The notes beneath the pieces are model-generated. The model made no database searches and was not told where the DNA came from. It saw only the letters and a program-made list of their open reading frames with translations. 64,000 nucleotides of DNA from Pseudomonas viridiflava (GTDB lineage Bacteria; Pseudomonadota; Gammaproteobacteria; Pseudomonadales; Pseudomonadaceae), in NCBI RefSeq assembly GCF_900583165.1, contig NZ_UTKY01000001.1, forward strand, positions 310,001-374,000, read 5' to 3'. Shown piece by piece: positions 46,997 to 57,367 of the stretch. Every line of letters starts with the position of its first letter. Positions within the stretch are counted from its first letter, which is position 1. The translations under genes and the position numbers were made by a program.

Positions 46997-49510
46997 ATGA
47001 GAACAATCAACAGAAAAACCGGTGCGGTTCTCAAGCGCTCACGCCAGGCCAACAAGGCGCAAGAGCTTTTCAAATTTAATGGGCTGAGCCTGTCGGTCTG
47101 TGTGGCGATATTATCAGGCGTGACGGGGCAAGCACTCGCACAACCAGTGACGTCAATCGCAGGGTTCGACCTGGCCACTTTGCAAGCCCGAGGCATCAGC
47201 CCTTCCGTCGCCCAATATTTTCGCCAGGCGCCTCGTTTCAGCGAGGGGGTGCGGGTAGTGGATCTGTCGGTCAATGGCGAGCGCATCGGTCTGACTGACG
47301 TACGCTTCGACAGCGAAGGTGAGTTGTGTTTTACCCGCAGTCTGCTGGAGCGCGCAGGCTTGCAGGTGCCTTCATCGGTCATTAATAAGGGGGCGCCCGC
47401 CGATCAGGTGTGTCATGACTTTCTAGCTGACTACCCCAAGACGGTTACGACGTTGCGGCCTGGTAATGAAGAAGTGGCATTGCTGGTACCAACGAATGCA
47501 TTGCGGGAGGCTCGGCGGGGCCCCGCGAGCTATGCGCGAGGCGGCACCGCCGCTCTGCTCAATTACGACATCCAGGCCGTCAACAGCCACTCACGGCAGG
47601 ACACCAGCCGTTACCTATCTGCTTCGACCGAGGTAGGTTTTAACGTTGGGGATTGGATAGCCCGTAGTCGTCAGCTCTACATCTCCAATGATCGCAGCTC
47701 CACGGCCGAGCATTTGTATGCCTACGCCCAAAGGGATTTTTCACCCTTGGCGTCGACGTTTCAGATCGGTCAGATATCCGGGACCAACCCGGTATTTGGC
47801 GGAGTGCAGTTATTGGGCGCCCAGCTGTTTCCCGATGGTATTCAAAGTGGTGCAGCCAACCATGGAGTGGTGGTGGAAGGGCAGGCCTTCAGTCAGTCAC
47901 GGGTTGAGGTCAGGCAATCCGGCGCATTGATCTACACCACGGTAGTGCCGGAAGGGCCATTCGCCCTGAACAATCTGCCGTTACTCAATGGCACCAGCGA
48001 CCTTCAAGTGACGGTCGTTGAAACGCGGGGTGGGCAGCGCAGCTTTGTGGTACCGGCTGCGTCTTTTCGTTCGGCGGTACCTATCGCTTCGGGGTATACC
48101 GCGTCGATCGGCAAGGTTCGTGATGTAGAAGGCGTAGGCGCCAAAGAGCCCATATTGGCCATGGGTAGCGGAACGTGGTCGGTGGGAAAAAGCAGCGCCC
48201 TCAGTGCCGGCTTACAGGGTTCGGATACCTACAACTCGGTCGGCCTAGCGTTGGACAGCAGCTTTACTCAGCGCTTTTCGATCGGCGTGCGCAATAACTT
48301 ATCCCGCGAAAATATTCAAAAGCTCAAAGGAGCCCGCAATAGCATTTCCTTGGGTGCTGCGTTACCTGGGGATATTCAGATGGCGTTGAGTGCCACGACT
48401 CAAACTCCAGGGTATCGGGATGTACTCGACACGCTGATGCCCGGACAAAGGAGTGCGCAAGGCTCGCGTTTCAAGAGCCAATACACGGCGGGTTTCAGTT
48501 GGGCGGACCCACAGCTTGGTGGTTTTTCCATTGGCTATACACGCGGGTCGTACTTCAACAGCAACACGACTCAACATGTCTATGGCGCGTGGAACAAAAG
48601 TTTCCAATACGCCACCGTCGGAGTGACGGTGGACTCGCAAATCGGCCAATCGCCAAGCCCCAACGACAGCAAAAGAAATGACGATGGCGTGGGCGTTCGC
48701 CTGCAAGTCAGTGTGCCGTTGGGTGCTGACCGATCCCTTACTTCCTATGCCCGGCGCCAGGGCGCGCGCGCCAGTATCGGGGCGGCCTATGACGAGCGCA
48801 TTGATGAGTCCCTGAATTATCAGGTGCGCAGCGATCATGACCTGGGGTCGAACGCAACGCAGACGCTGGGTGGAAACCTCAATGCCACTTCCCGCTATAG
48901 CCAACTGGGCGTGGGTTTCAATCGCGACTCATCCAGCACCAGCTACAGCGGGCAGTTGCAAGGTGCCGTCGTGGCTCATGCCGCAGGCGTGACGCTGTCC
49001 CCGTACCGAGTCGAGGACACCTTTGGCGTGGCCTCGGTAGGCGATATTTCAGGTGCGCGGATTGCCACGCCGCAAGGGCCGGTCTGGACGGACCCGTGGG
49101 GCAACGCCGTTATCGCCGGTTTGCCGGCGTATCAAGCCAGCCTGCTGGAAGTTGAGGGAAAAACGCTGCCCAGGCAGGTGGATATCAAAAATGGCACCAA
49201 GGTCGTGGAGGCAGGGCGAGGCTCATTTAATAAGGTCGAGTTTGATGTGGTGAAAGTTCGGCGGGTCTTGTTGCGAGCCGTTGACTCGCAGGGGCAGCCA
49301 CTTTCCCAAGGGGCTGCCGTCATGGGCGCCGAGAATGCCTTCCTGACCACCGTGGTGGGAGATGGGATGATTTTCCTGAGCCAGGTCGACGCGTCCCAAA
49401 CCTTGAAAGTCTCTTCGCCAAGTTCCCCTATCTGTTCACTGCAACTCGACCTTCCGGAGCAAACGTTTAATGGTCAACTTTATGAAACCGCTTCGGCGAC
49501 CTGTCGCTAA
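46997..49510 (+). CDS. Outer-membrane fimbrial usher (FimD/PapC family)
   Basis: 837 residues. A signal sequence ends in GVTGQALA after an unusually long 30-residue polar lead. Then come the N-terminal chaperone-binding domain (GISPSVAQYFRQAPRFSEG, VVDLSVNGERIGLTDVRF), the 24-strand barrel with FQIGQISGTNPVFGGVQLLG, the plug and middle domain (SRVEVRQSGALIYTTVVPEG), and C-terminal domains (GNAVIAGLPAYQASLLEVEG). It starts 6 bp after the chaperone stop and overlaps the fourth gene by 41 bp. Confidence 0.92.
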   Translation: MRTINRKTGAVLKRSRQANKAQELFKFNGLSLSVCVAILSGVTGQALAQPVTSIAGFDLATLQARGISPSVAQYFRQAPRFSEGVRVVDLSVNGERIGLTDVRFDSEGELCFTRSLLERAGLQVPSSVINKGAPADQVCHDFLADYPKTVTTLRPGNEEVALLVPTNALREARRGPASYARGGTAALLNYDIQAVNSHSRQDTSRYLSASTEVGFNVGDWIARSRQLYISNDRSSTAEHLYAYAQRDFSPLASTFQIGQISGTNPVFGGVQLLGAQLFPDGIQSGAANHGVVVEGQAFSQSRVEVRQSGALIYTTVVPEGPFALNNLPLLNGTSDLQVTVVETRGGQRSFVVPAASFRSAVPIASGYTASIGKVRDVEGVGAKEPILAMGSGTWSVGKSSALSAGLQGSDTYNSVGLALDSSFTQRFSIGVRNNLSRENIQKLKGARNSISLGAALPGDIQMALSATTQTPGYRDVLDTLMPGQRSAQGSRFKSQYTAGFSWADPQLGGFSIGYTRGSYFNSNTTQHVYGAWNKSFQYATVGVTVDSQIGQSPSPNDSKRNDDGVGVRLQVSVPLGADRSLTSYARRQGARASIGAAYDERIDESLNYQVRSDHDLGSNATQTLGGNLNATSRYSQLGVGFNRDSSSTSYSGQLQGAVVAHAAGVTLSPYRVEDTFGVASVGDISGARIATPQGPVWTDPWGNAVIAGLPAYQASLLEVEGKTLPRQVDIKNGTKVVEAGRGSFNKVEFDVVKVRRVLLRAVDSQGQPLSQGAAVMGAENAFLTTVVGDGMIFLSQVDASQTLKVSSPSSPICSLQLDLPEQTFNGQLYETASATCR

Positions 49511-50024
49511 GGCTGTCGCCGTATGCAGCTTGGCAGGTCTGCTGATGGTTGAGGAGGCAGCAGCTGCCTGTCGGACATCTTTGAGCCAGCCGCTGATTGA
49601 TTATGGCCTGCTCAGAAATAGCGGACAGGCAGGTGCCCAAGGCGTTTTCTTGGGCAAGCGCATGGTGCGTCTCAGTGTGTCGTGCACTGAGATCGCGGTG
49701 ATAGCCCTGCGTTTTCAAGGGGTGCCCGCCGAGGGGCAAGGCTATCGATTAGGGCAGCAAGGCTATTTCAATCTGACTCTCCAGCAGCCGATGCTGGACG
49801 GAAAACCCGTGGAGTTGGCGCAGTTGTATAACCCTGCGCAGCGAGGGGGCGTATTACGACCCGGGCAGCCGTTGGTGGTGTTGGCGGGAAGTACGCCCGC
49901 CAAAGGCCTAACGTTTTCGGCGCAGGTGCAGGTCGAATCCTGGTTGTCAGGCGTGGCTAACGCTGTTCGCGATAAAACCACGCTGGAAGGCAGCGGACGC
50001 TTCGAACTGGTGCCAGCGGGCTAA
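49470..50024 (+). CDS. Small fimbrial subunit, DUF1120-like (possible tip protein)
   Basis: 184 residues with a signal peptide cut near VEEAAA. The mature start ACRTSLSQPLIDYGLLRN and the second Cys in VRLSVSCTEIAVIAL mirror the Cys/IDYG/Cys pattern of the first gene of the cluster. It ends GSGRFELVPAG. No large adhesin domain exists, so it may cap the fibre tip or end chain growth. A second ATG at 49482 is possible. The gene begins inside the usher and ends 4 bp from the convergent ABC transporter operon. Confidence 0.72.
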   Translation: MVNFMKPLRRPVAKAVAVCSLAGLLMVEEAAAACRTSLSQPLIDYGLLRNSGQAGAQGVFLGKRMVRLSVSCTEIAVIALRFQGVPAEGQGYRLGQQGYFNLTLQQPMLDGKPVELAQLYNPAQRGGVLRPGQPLVVLAGSTPAKGLTFSAQVQVESWLSGVANAVRDKTTLEGSGRFELVPAG

Positions 50025-50028
50025 GCGG

Positions 50029-50766
50029 TCAGGCGGGCGCTTCAGTGGTGCGAATGAAGTTGGCAAGCTCTGCGGTTTGCGGATCGGCGAACAACACTTT
50101 GGGGTCACCCACTTCATGCACCTTGCCCTGGTGCATGAACACCAGCTTGTCTCCCACCTCTCGGGCAAAGCGCATTTCGTGGGTCACCATGATCAAGGTC
50201 ATACCGTCCTTGGCCAGTTGGCGCACCACGCTGAGCACTTCGTTGACCAGTTCGGGGTCGAGGGCCGAGGTAATTTCATCGCACAGCAATACCTTGGGCG
50301 ACATGGCCAAGGCACGGGCAATGGCGACACGTTGCTGCTGGCCGCCGGACAGGCGATCGGGGAAGGCGTCGAATTTCTCCCCCAGCCCGACCCGCTCCAG
50401 CATCTGCCTGGCCAATAGGGCAGCCTTGGCCTTGGGCACTTTCTGTACCACCTGCGGCGCGAGCATTACGTTTTCGCCCACTGTCAGGTGTGGGAACAGG
50501 TTGAACTGCTGGAACACCATGCCGACTTTCTGCCGCAGGCTGCGCAGGTCGGCGCGGGCGGCGTCGAGGTATTCGCCGTCGACCTCGATGACACCATCGT
50601 TGATGGACTCCAGGCCGTTGAGGGTGCGCAGCAGAGTGGATTTACCCGAGCCGCTGCGGCCGATGATCGCCACCACCTGGCCTTCTTCAACCGTCAGGTC
50701 GATGCCCTTGAGTACATGGTGATCGCCGTAATACTTATGCAGGGCAGAAATTCTAAGCAGAGGCAT
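50029..50766 (-). CDS. Polar amino-acid ABC transporter, ATP-binding subunit
   Basis: 245 residues of the GlnQ/HisP type: Walker A IIGRSGSGKSTLLRTL, Q-loop VFQQFNLFPHLTV, signature LSGGQQQRVAIARALA, Walker B VLLCDEITSALDPE (Asp-Glu preceded by Cys), H-loop VTHEMRFAREV. It is the last gene of the operon substrate-binding protein, permease, permease, ATPase, and overlaps the permease gene by 14 bp. Confidence 0.93.
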   Translation of the reverse strand: MPLLRISALHKYYGDHHVLKGIDLTVEEGQVVAIIGRSGSGKSTLLRTLNGLESINDGVIEVDGEYLDAARADLRSLRQKVGMVFQQFNLFPHLTVGENVMLAPQVVQKVPKAKAALLARQMLERVGLGEKFDAFPDRLSGGQQQRVAIARALAMSPKVLLCDEITSALDPELVNEVLSVVRQLAKDGMTLIMVTHEMRFAREVGDKLVFMHQGKVHEVGDPKVLFADPQTAELANFIRTTEAPA

Positions 50767-51403
50767 GCAGTCTCCTTTCCAGGTAGCGCGCACTGAGGGA
50801 CAAGGGGTAGCAGAGCAAAAAGTAACCAAGGGCCACCAGGCCGTAGACCATGAAGGGCTCGAAGGTAGCGTTGGCGAGCATGCCGCCGGTCTTGGTCAGT
50901 TCGGTAAAGCCGATAATCGAGGTCACGGCGGTGCCTTTGACCACCTGCACCGAGAAGCCCACCGTCGGCGCCACGGCAATGCGCAGGGCCTGGGGCAGGA
51001 TCACGTAGCGCAGTTGCTCCAACGGGTTCAGCGCCAGGCTGGCGGAGGCTTCCCATTGCCCGTGGGCGATGGAGTCGACGCAGCCACGCCAGATTTCGGC
51101 GAGGTAGGCGCTGGTAAACAGTGTCAGGGCGATGGCTGCTGCCAGCCACGGCGAGATATCCACACCCAGCAGGGCAATGCCGAAAAACACCAGGAACAGC
51201 TGCATCAACAGCGGCGTGCCCTGGAACAGTTCGATATAGGTACGCGCCACGTTGCGCGGGAAGGCCTTGCTGCTGATGCGCATCGTCATCACCAGCAAAC
51301 CGATCACGCCGCCACCGATAAAGGCCACCAGCGACAGCAACAGGGTCCATTGCAGCCCGGTGAGCAGGTTGCGCACGATGTCCCAGAATGAAAAATCACT
51401 CAT
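50753..51403 (-). CDS. Polar amino-acid ABC transporter permease 2
   Basis: 216 residues, HisM/GlnP type, with about five membrane helices. The cytoplasmic EAA loop is GQWEASASLALNPLEQLRYVILPQALR; preceding it is RTYIELFQGTPLLMQLFLVF. The ATG overlaps the stop of permease 1 by four bases (ATGA). Confidence 0.92.
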   Translation of the reverse strand: MSDFSFWDIVRNLLTGLQWTLLLSLVAFIGGGVIGLLVMTMRISSKAFPRNVARTYIELFQGTPLLMQLFLVFFGIALLGVDISPWLAAAIALTLFTSAYLAEIWRGCVDSIAHGQWEASASLALNPLEQLRYVILPQALRIAVAPTVGFSVQVVKGTAVTSIIGFTELTKTGGMLANATFEPFMVYGLVALGYFLLCYPLSLSARYLERRLHASA

Positions 51404-52068
51404 CGGCTGTTCCTCATTACAAACCGGCGGCCGATCCAGTTGAGCAACTGGCGGATCATCAGCGCCATGCACAGGTACACCAGGGTCGTCAGGGCATAGG
51501 TTTCAAAGGCGCGAAAGTTGCGCGACTGGATAAAGTTGGCCGCGAAGCTCAGCTCTTCGGTGGCGATCTGCGAACACACCGCCGAGCCGAGCATCACGAT
51601 GATGATCTGGCTGCTCAGGGCCGGCCACACCTTGCCCAGCGCCGGCAGTAGCACCACATGGCGAAACGCTTCGAAACGGGTCATCGCCAAGGCGGCTGCG
51701 GCTTCCAGCTGCCCCCTTGGGACGGCCTGGATGCCGGCGCGGATGATCTCAGTGGAGTAGGCCCCCAGGTTGATCACCATCGCCAGCACGGCAGCTTGCC
51801 ACTCGGTGATTTTCAGCCCGAGGGAGGGCAGGCCGAAGAAGATGAAAAACAACTGCACCAAAAACGGCGTGTTGCGGATCAACTCGACATACACCCCGAA
51901 TAACCAGGCGAATGGCTGGACTTTCCACGCCCGAACCACGGCGCCAACGGTGCCCAGGGCCACCCCCAGGATCGCGCCGATAGCCGTCAGCTCCAGGGTG
52001 AACAGCGCGCCGCGCAACAACAAGTCGGTATTGGCCAGCACCGGCACAAAGTCAAATTGATACGCCAT
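51400..52068 (-). CDS. Polar amino-acid ABC transporter permease 1
   Basis: 222 residues, HisQ type, five membrane helices. VYVELIRNTPFLVQLFFIF and the EAA loop GQLEAAAALAMTRFEAFRHVVLLPAL are typical. It probably forms a heterodimer with permease 2. It starts 15 bp after the binding-protein gene. Confidence 0.92.
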   Translation of the reverse strand: MAYQFDFVPVLANTDLLLRGALFTLELTAIGAILGVALGTVGAVVRAWKVQPFAWLFGVYVELIRNTPFLVQLFFIFFGLPSLGLKITEWQAAVLAMVINLGAYSTEIIRAGIQAVPRGQLEAAAALAMTRFEAFRHVVLLPALGKVWPALSSQIIIVMLGSAVCSQIATEELSFAANFIQSRNFRAFETYALTTLVYLCMALMIRQLLNWIGRRFVMRNSR

Positions 52069-52083
52069 GAATCAGCTCCGCGT

Positions 52084-52869
52084 TCAGAGGTCGGCCGGCA
52101 AAGGTTCTTTGAGCCATTGCAGCGCGTTCTTTTCCAGGCTGCCGTCGGTCTTGGCGGTGACCAGGATCTGGTTGACCTTTTCCAGCAGCGCCGGCTCGTT
52201 CTTGTTCACGCCCACGTACACCGGTGAGTCCTTGAGTTTTACCTTCAGCGCCGGGACGCGTTTCGGGTTGCGTTCGCTGATCGCCACCATCACCACGTTG
52301 CCGCTGGCGATCAAGTCGACCTGACCGGCCAGGTAGGCAGCGATGGTGGAGTTGTTGTCTTCAAAGCGCTTGATCGTGGCTTCCTTGGGGGCCACGGCGG
52401 TCAGCTCGATGTCTTCGATGGCGCCACGGGTCACGCTGATGGTCTTGCCCTTGAGGTCGTCGAGGGTGGTGATTGCCGCGTCAGGCGGGCCGAATACGGC
52501 GAGGTAGAACGGTGCGTAGGCCTTGGAGAAGTCGATGACCTTCTCCCGCTCGGCGTTCTTGCCCAGGCTTGAGATCACCAGGTCGACCTTGCCGGTGGTG
52601 AGGTACGGGATGCGGTTGGTGCTGTTGACCGGGGTCAGCTCCAGCTTGACCTTGAGCTGGTCGGCCAACAGCTTGGCGGTGTCGATGTCCAGGCCGCGGG
52701 GCTTCATGTCCGGGCCGACCGAGCCGAATGGCGGGAAGTCCTGGGGTACGGCGACCTTGAGGATGCCACGGGCGACGATATCGTCCAGACCATTGGCCTG
52801 GGCGGGTGCCTGGCTCAGCATCAGGCTGGCAAACAGGGCAGTGAGCAGGGCGCGGTAGCGCTTGGTCAT
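52084..52869 (-). CDS. Amino-acid ABC transporter substrate-binding protein
   Basis: 261 residues. ATG 52869 gives the signal peptide MTKRYRALLTALFASLMLSQAPAQA. The mature protein has SBP family 3 features: GILKVAVPQDFPPFGSVGPD, RGLDIDTAKLLADQLKVKLEL, DLVISSLGKNAEREKVIDFSK and KGKTISVTRGAIEDIEL. It is the first gene of the operon. The ligand is not predictable from the residues visible. The 255-bp divergent region to the GntR gene has only a weak ACTG-N7-CAGT dyad at about 52985. Confidence 0.92.
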   Translation of the reverse strand: MTKRYRALLTALFASLMLSQAPAQANGLDDIVARGILKVAVPQDFPPFGSVGPDMKPRGLDIDTAKLLADQLKVKLELTPVNSTNRIPYLTTGKVDLVISSLGKNAEREKVIDFSKAYAPFYLAVFGPPDAAITTLDDLKGKTISVTRGAIEDIELTAVAPKEATIKRFEDNNSTIAAYLAGQVDLIASGNVVMVAISERNPKRVPALKVKLKDSPVYVGVNKNEPALLEKVNQILVTAKTDGSLEKNALQWLKEPLPADL

Positions 52870-53124
52870 GGCAACTCTCCGAGAAGGGCGAAGGAATTTT
52901 CTGAGTTTGCTCAGTGCACAGCCCATGCCATGACCCTCAATATGGGCTGTAACCTAGGGATTTGTTGAGCCCTGGTGGTCTTACTGGTCTGAACAGTGAC
53001 ATGGCTTTTCGCACCCTTTTCGAGCGCCATCAAAACCCTGCGAGCCCCTTTGGGGCGTGGCTTGCCGCCGGCTTCGAATAGCTTTACAACTAGCCGCACT
53101 GTTGTCTGGAACCTTGAGTTTGTT

Positions 53125-53820
53125 ATGAATTCCATTGCCCAAGCCGTACCGGAAGCGGCCCTGCAGGCCATCCGCAAACTGATCAAGGAGCAAGGCTTCG
53201 GACCGGGCGATGCGCTGCCGTCCCAGCGCGACCTGGCGGTGCAATTGGGGGTAAGCCGGGCGTCGTTGCGTGAGGCGCTTTCGTCCTTGAGTGCCTTGGG
53301 TGTGGTGAGTGTGCAGCCAGGTAAAGGCGTGTTTGTGCAGGCGGCTGAGGAGTCACCGGGATTTACCTGGCCATTCACGGCCCAGGCCACGCCACTGGAT
53401 ATCTTCCAACTGCGCTACGCCTTGGAAGGCTTTGCGGCGGGGCTGGCGGCGGTGACGTTGACGATTGATGAATTGGACCGCTTGGAAGATAACGTCGAGG
53501 CGATGCGCAAGGAGCTCAAGGCCGGTGACTTCGAGGCGGCGGCCCGGTTGGACTTTGAATTTCATCAGCGCATCCTGCTGGCCAGCGGGAATCAGGCGAT
53601 GGTGAGCATCCTCAGTGCCAGTGCCGAGGTGTTTCTGGAAAGTCAGAAGCTACCGTTCATCCGGCCGGAGCGGGCCATGGAAACCTGGCAGGAACATCGC
53701 AAGATCCTGCGTGCCCTGGCTCGGCGTGCCAGTGCGGCGGCGCAGAAAACCATGCAGGAACACGTACGTAACGCGGCACTGCGCACCGGTATTGCCTTCG
53801 TGACCCCTGTAGCGCCGTGA
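53125..53820 (+). CDS. GntR/FCD-family transcription regulator
   Basis: 231 residues: an N-terminal winged helix (KLIKEQGFGPGDALPSQRDL, VSRASLREALSSLSALGVVSV) and a C-terminal all-helical FCD effector domain with the metal-binding His pattern (RLDFEFHQRIL, ETWQEHRKILRAL). It is divergent from the amino-acid ABC operon and so its likely regulator; ligands for such pairs are often the transported compound. ATG 53125 gives the family start. Confidence 0.9.
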   Translation: MNSIAQAVPEAALQAIRKLIKEQGFGPGDALPSQRDLAVQLGVSRASLREALSSLSALGVVSVQPGKGVFVQAAEESPGFTWPFTAQATPLDIFQLRYALEGFAAGLAAVTLTIDELDRLEDNVEAMRKELKAGDFEAAARLDFEFHQRILLASGNQAMVSILSASAEVFLESQKLPFIRPERAMETWQEHRKILRALARRASAAAQKTMQEHVRNAALRTGIAFVTPVAP

Positions 53821-53941
53821 GTCGCGTGATACCCAAACTCATGCACCACCATAGCAAGACTCAATCAGACGCAGCTTCCTGAACGGGGGAAGGGCGGCTA
53901 TGATGGGCCACGTTTTTTTTGCTTACAATCCGGAGACATCC

Positions 53942-54271
53942 ATGAGCAACGATCTTATCAAGCACGTCACCGACGCGACCTTTGAGGCCGAAGTACTCAA
54001 GGCTCAAGGCCCGGTGCTGGTTGACTACTGGGCTGAATGGTGTGGCCCTTGCAAAATGATCGCTCCTGTTCTGGACGACATTGCGACCACCTACGAAGGC
54101 AAGCTGACCATCGCCAAGCTGAACATCGACGACAACCAGGAAACCCCGGCCAAGCACGGCGTGCGTGGTATCCCGACGTTGATGCTGTTCAAGGATGGCG
54201 AAGTTGCGGCGACCAAAGTGGGCGCGCTGTCGAAGTCCCAGCTGCAAGCTTTCCTCGACGCGAACATCTAA
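53942..54271 (+). CDS. trxA: Thioredoxin 1
   Basis: 109-residue cytoplasmic disulfide reductase. Active site WCGPCK with Cys34 and Cys37, cis-Pro in [10 protein letters not shown], and the usual C-terminal [11 protein letters not shown] possible -10 TATGAT lies at 53899. It ends at a strong terminator and is followed by rho, the classic trxA-rho order. Confidence 0.97.
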   Translation: MSNDLIKHVTDATFEAEVLKAQGPVLVDYWAEWCGPCKMIAPVLDDIATTYEGKLTIAKLNIDDNQETPAKHGVRGIPTLMLFKDGEVAATKVGALSKSQLQAFLDANI

Positions 54272-54280
54272 GCGTCGTTA

Positions 54281-54309
54281 AAAAAGCCCCGCAAATTGCG
54301 GGGCTTTTT
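54281..54309 (+). terminator. Rho-independent terminator after trxA
   Basis: AAAAAGCCCCGC and GCGGGGCTTTTT around AAATT; T-tracts on both strands, 10 bp after the trxA stop. Confidence 0.93.
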
Positions 54310-54424
54310 CGTGAAACAGGGCTAGACGCTCTGAAACTCAGGTGGTACATTCGGCCCCGCACTGGTTTCTCCACTGCCCCCTGCATGCCGTCGCCGACGC
54401 ACTCCTTTTCGATTAGTACGCGAT

Positions 54425-54505
54425 CCTGTCGCCTTCTCTGCGGCGCGGCCTCATTAAGCCAAAAGCTTAATTTCCCCCCTCCATAAATGATTACGTCATT
54501 CCTAT
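54425..54505 (+). ncRNA. rho 5' leader, probable Pseudomon-Rho RNA motif
   Basis: The leader of rho holds a CGCC/GGCG hairpin (54430-54445) and a perfect 7-bp hairpin ATTAAGC-CAAAA-GCTTAAT (54453-54471), followed by a C-rich tract. No good Shine-Dalgarno sequence stands before the rho ATG. A conserved structured motif upstream of rho has been described in pseudomonads; position and hairpins fit, but I cannot check the covariance model. Autoregulation of rho through this leader is likely by analogy with E. coli. Confidence 0.62.
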
Positions 54506-55765
<1,260 letters not shown>

Positions 55766-55790
55766 TACGACGTTTCTGGTCCGAAAGAAT

Positions 55791-55816
55791 GGCGCCCCTA
55801 GGGGCGCCATTTTTTT
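55791..55816 (+). terminator. Rho-independent terminator after rho
   Basis: The 18-bp perfect palindrome GGCGCCCCTAGGGGCGCC is followed by A and seven T, 25 bp after the rho stop. Confidence 0.92.
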
Positions 55817-55900
55817 GCGCCCGCTTTTTAAGCGAGCCTGGCAGCCAAACACACCCCGGAGCAGGTAGGATGTACGCCTATTTTACGGGTGGCATGGTTA

Positions 55901-57367
55901 ATGAAATTCAAGGATCTTCGGGATTTCGTGCAGCAACTTGAGCAGCGCGGAGAGTTGAAACGTATCCAGATGCCGGTTTCCCCGGTGCTGGAAATGACTG
56001 AGATTTGCGACCGTACCCTGCGCAACAAGGGCCCGGCGCTGCTGTTCGAGAACCCGACCGGCTACGATATCCCGGTGCTCGGCAACCTGTTCGGCACCCC
56101 TGAGCGCGTGGCGTTTGGTATGGGCGCCGAGTCGGTCAGCGAACTGCGCGAGATCGGCAAGCTGCTGGCCTTCCTCAAGGAGCCCGAGCCGCCCAAGGGC
56201 TTGAAGGATGCCTGGTCGAAGTTGCCGATCTTTCGCAAGATCATTGCCATGGCCCCCAAAGTGGTCAAGGACGCGGTATGCCAGGAAGTGGTCATCGAAG
56301 GCGATAACGTCGACTTGGCCATGCTCCCGGTGCAGACCTGCTGGCCCGGCGACGTCGGCCCGCTGATCACCTGGGGCCTGACTGTCACCAAAGGCCCGAA
56401 CAAAGACCGCCAGAACCTGGGTATCTACCGCCAGCAAGTGATCGGCCGCAACAAGGTGATCATGCGCTGGCTGAGCCACCGTGGCGGCGCCCTGGATTTC
56501 CGCGAGTGGTGCGAGAAGCATCCGGGCCAGCCGTTCCCGGTTTCCGTGGCCTTGGGCGCTGACCCGGCCACCATTCTCGGCGCCGTGACCCCGGTGCCCG
56601 ACAGCCTCTCCGAATACGCCTTCGCCGGTTTGCTGCGCGGTAACCGCACCGAGCTGGTGAAATGCCGTGGCAACGACCTACAAGTGCCTGCCACTGCCGA
56701 GATCATCCTTGAAGGCGTGATTCATCCAGGCGAAATGGCCGATGAAGGCCCGTACGGCGACCACACCGGCTACTACAACGAGGTTGATAGCTTTCCGGTG
56801 TTCACCGTCGAGCGCATCACTCACCGGATCAAGCCGATCTACCACAGCACTTACACTGGCCGTCCGCCGGATGAGCCGGCCATTCTTGGCGTCGCGCTCA
56901 ATGAAGTGTTCGTGCCGATCCTGCAAAAGCAATTCCCGGAGATCACCGACTTCTACCTGCCGCCCGAAGGTTGCTCGTATCGCATGGCCATCGTGACCAT
57001 GAAGAAGTCGTACCCGGGCCATGCCAAGCGGGTAATGCTCGGTGTGTGGTCGTTTTTGCGACAGTTCATGTACACCAAGTTCGTTATCGTCACCGACGAC
57101 GACATCAATGCCCGCGACTGGAACGACGTGATCTGGGCCATCACCACGCGCATGGACCCCAAGCGCGACACGGTGATGATCGACAACACGCCGATCGACT
57201 ACCTCGACTTCGCCTCGCCGGTGTCGGGCCTGGGCTCGAAGATGGGCCTGGACGCTACCCACAAGTGGCCGGGTGAGACCACCCGCGAGTGGGGCCGGGT
57301 GATCGTCAAGGACGAAGCCGTCACGGCCCGTGTCGATGCCATGTGGAAAGAATTGGGAATAGATTGA
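55901..57367 (+). CDS. ubiD: UbiD, 4-hydroxy-3-polyprenylbenzoate decarboxylase
   Basis: Prenylated-FMN-dependent decarboxylase of ubiquinone synthesis; 488 residues. It starts [22 protein letters not shown]. Cofactor and metal region: [20 protein letters not shown]; catalytic Glu region: [20 protein letters not shown]. The UbiX partner that makes the cofactor is outside the window. Its stop overlaps the next start by one base (TGATG). Confidence 0.95.
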   Translation: MKFKDLRDFVQQLEQRGELKRIQMPVSPVLEMTEICDRTLRNKGPALLFENPTGYDIPVLGNLFGTPERVAFGMGAESVSELREIGKLLAFLKEPEPPKGLKDAWSKLPIFRKIIAMAPKVVKDAVCQEVVIEGDNVDLAMLPVQTCWPGDVGPLITWGLTVTKGPNKDRQNLGIYRQQVIGRNKVIMRWLSHRGGALDFREWCEKHPGQPFPVSVALGADPATILGAVTPVPDSLSEYAFAGLLRGNRTELVKCRGNDLQVPATAEIILEGVIHPGEMADEGPYGDHTGYYNEVDSFPVFTVERITHRIKPIYHSTYTGRPPDEPAILGVALNEVFVPILQKQFPEITDFYLPPEGCSYRMAIVTMKKSYPGHAKRVMLGVWSFLRQFMYTKFVIVTDDDINARDWNDVIWAITTRMDPKRDTVMIDNTPIDYLDFASPVSGLGSKMGLDATHKWPGETTREWGRVIVKDEAVTARVDAMWKELGID

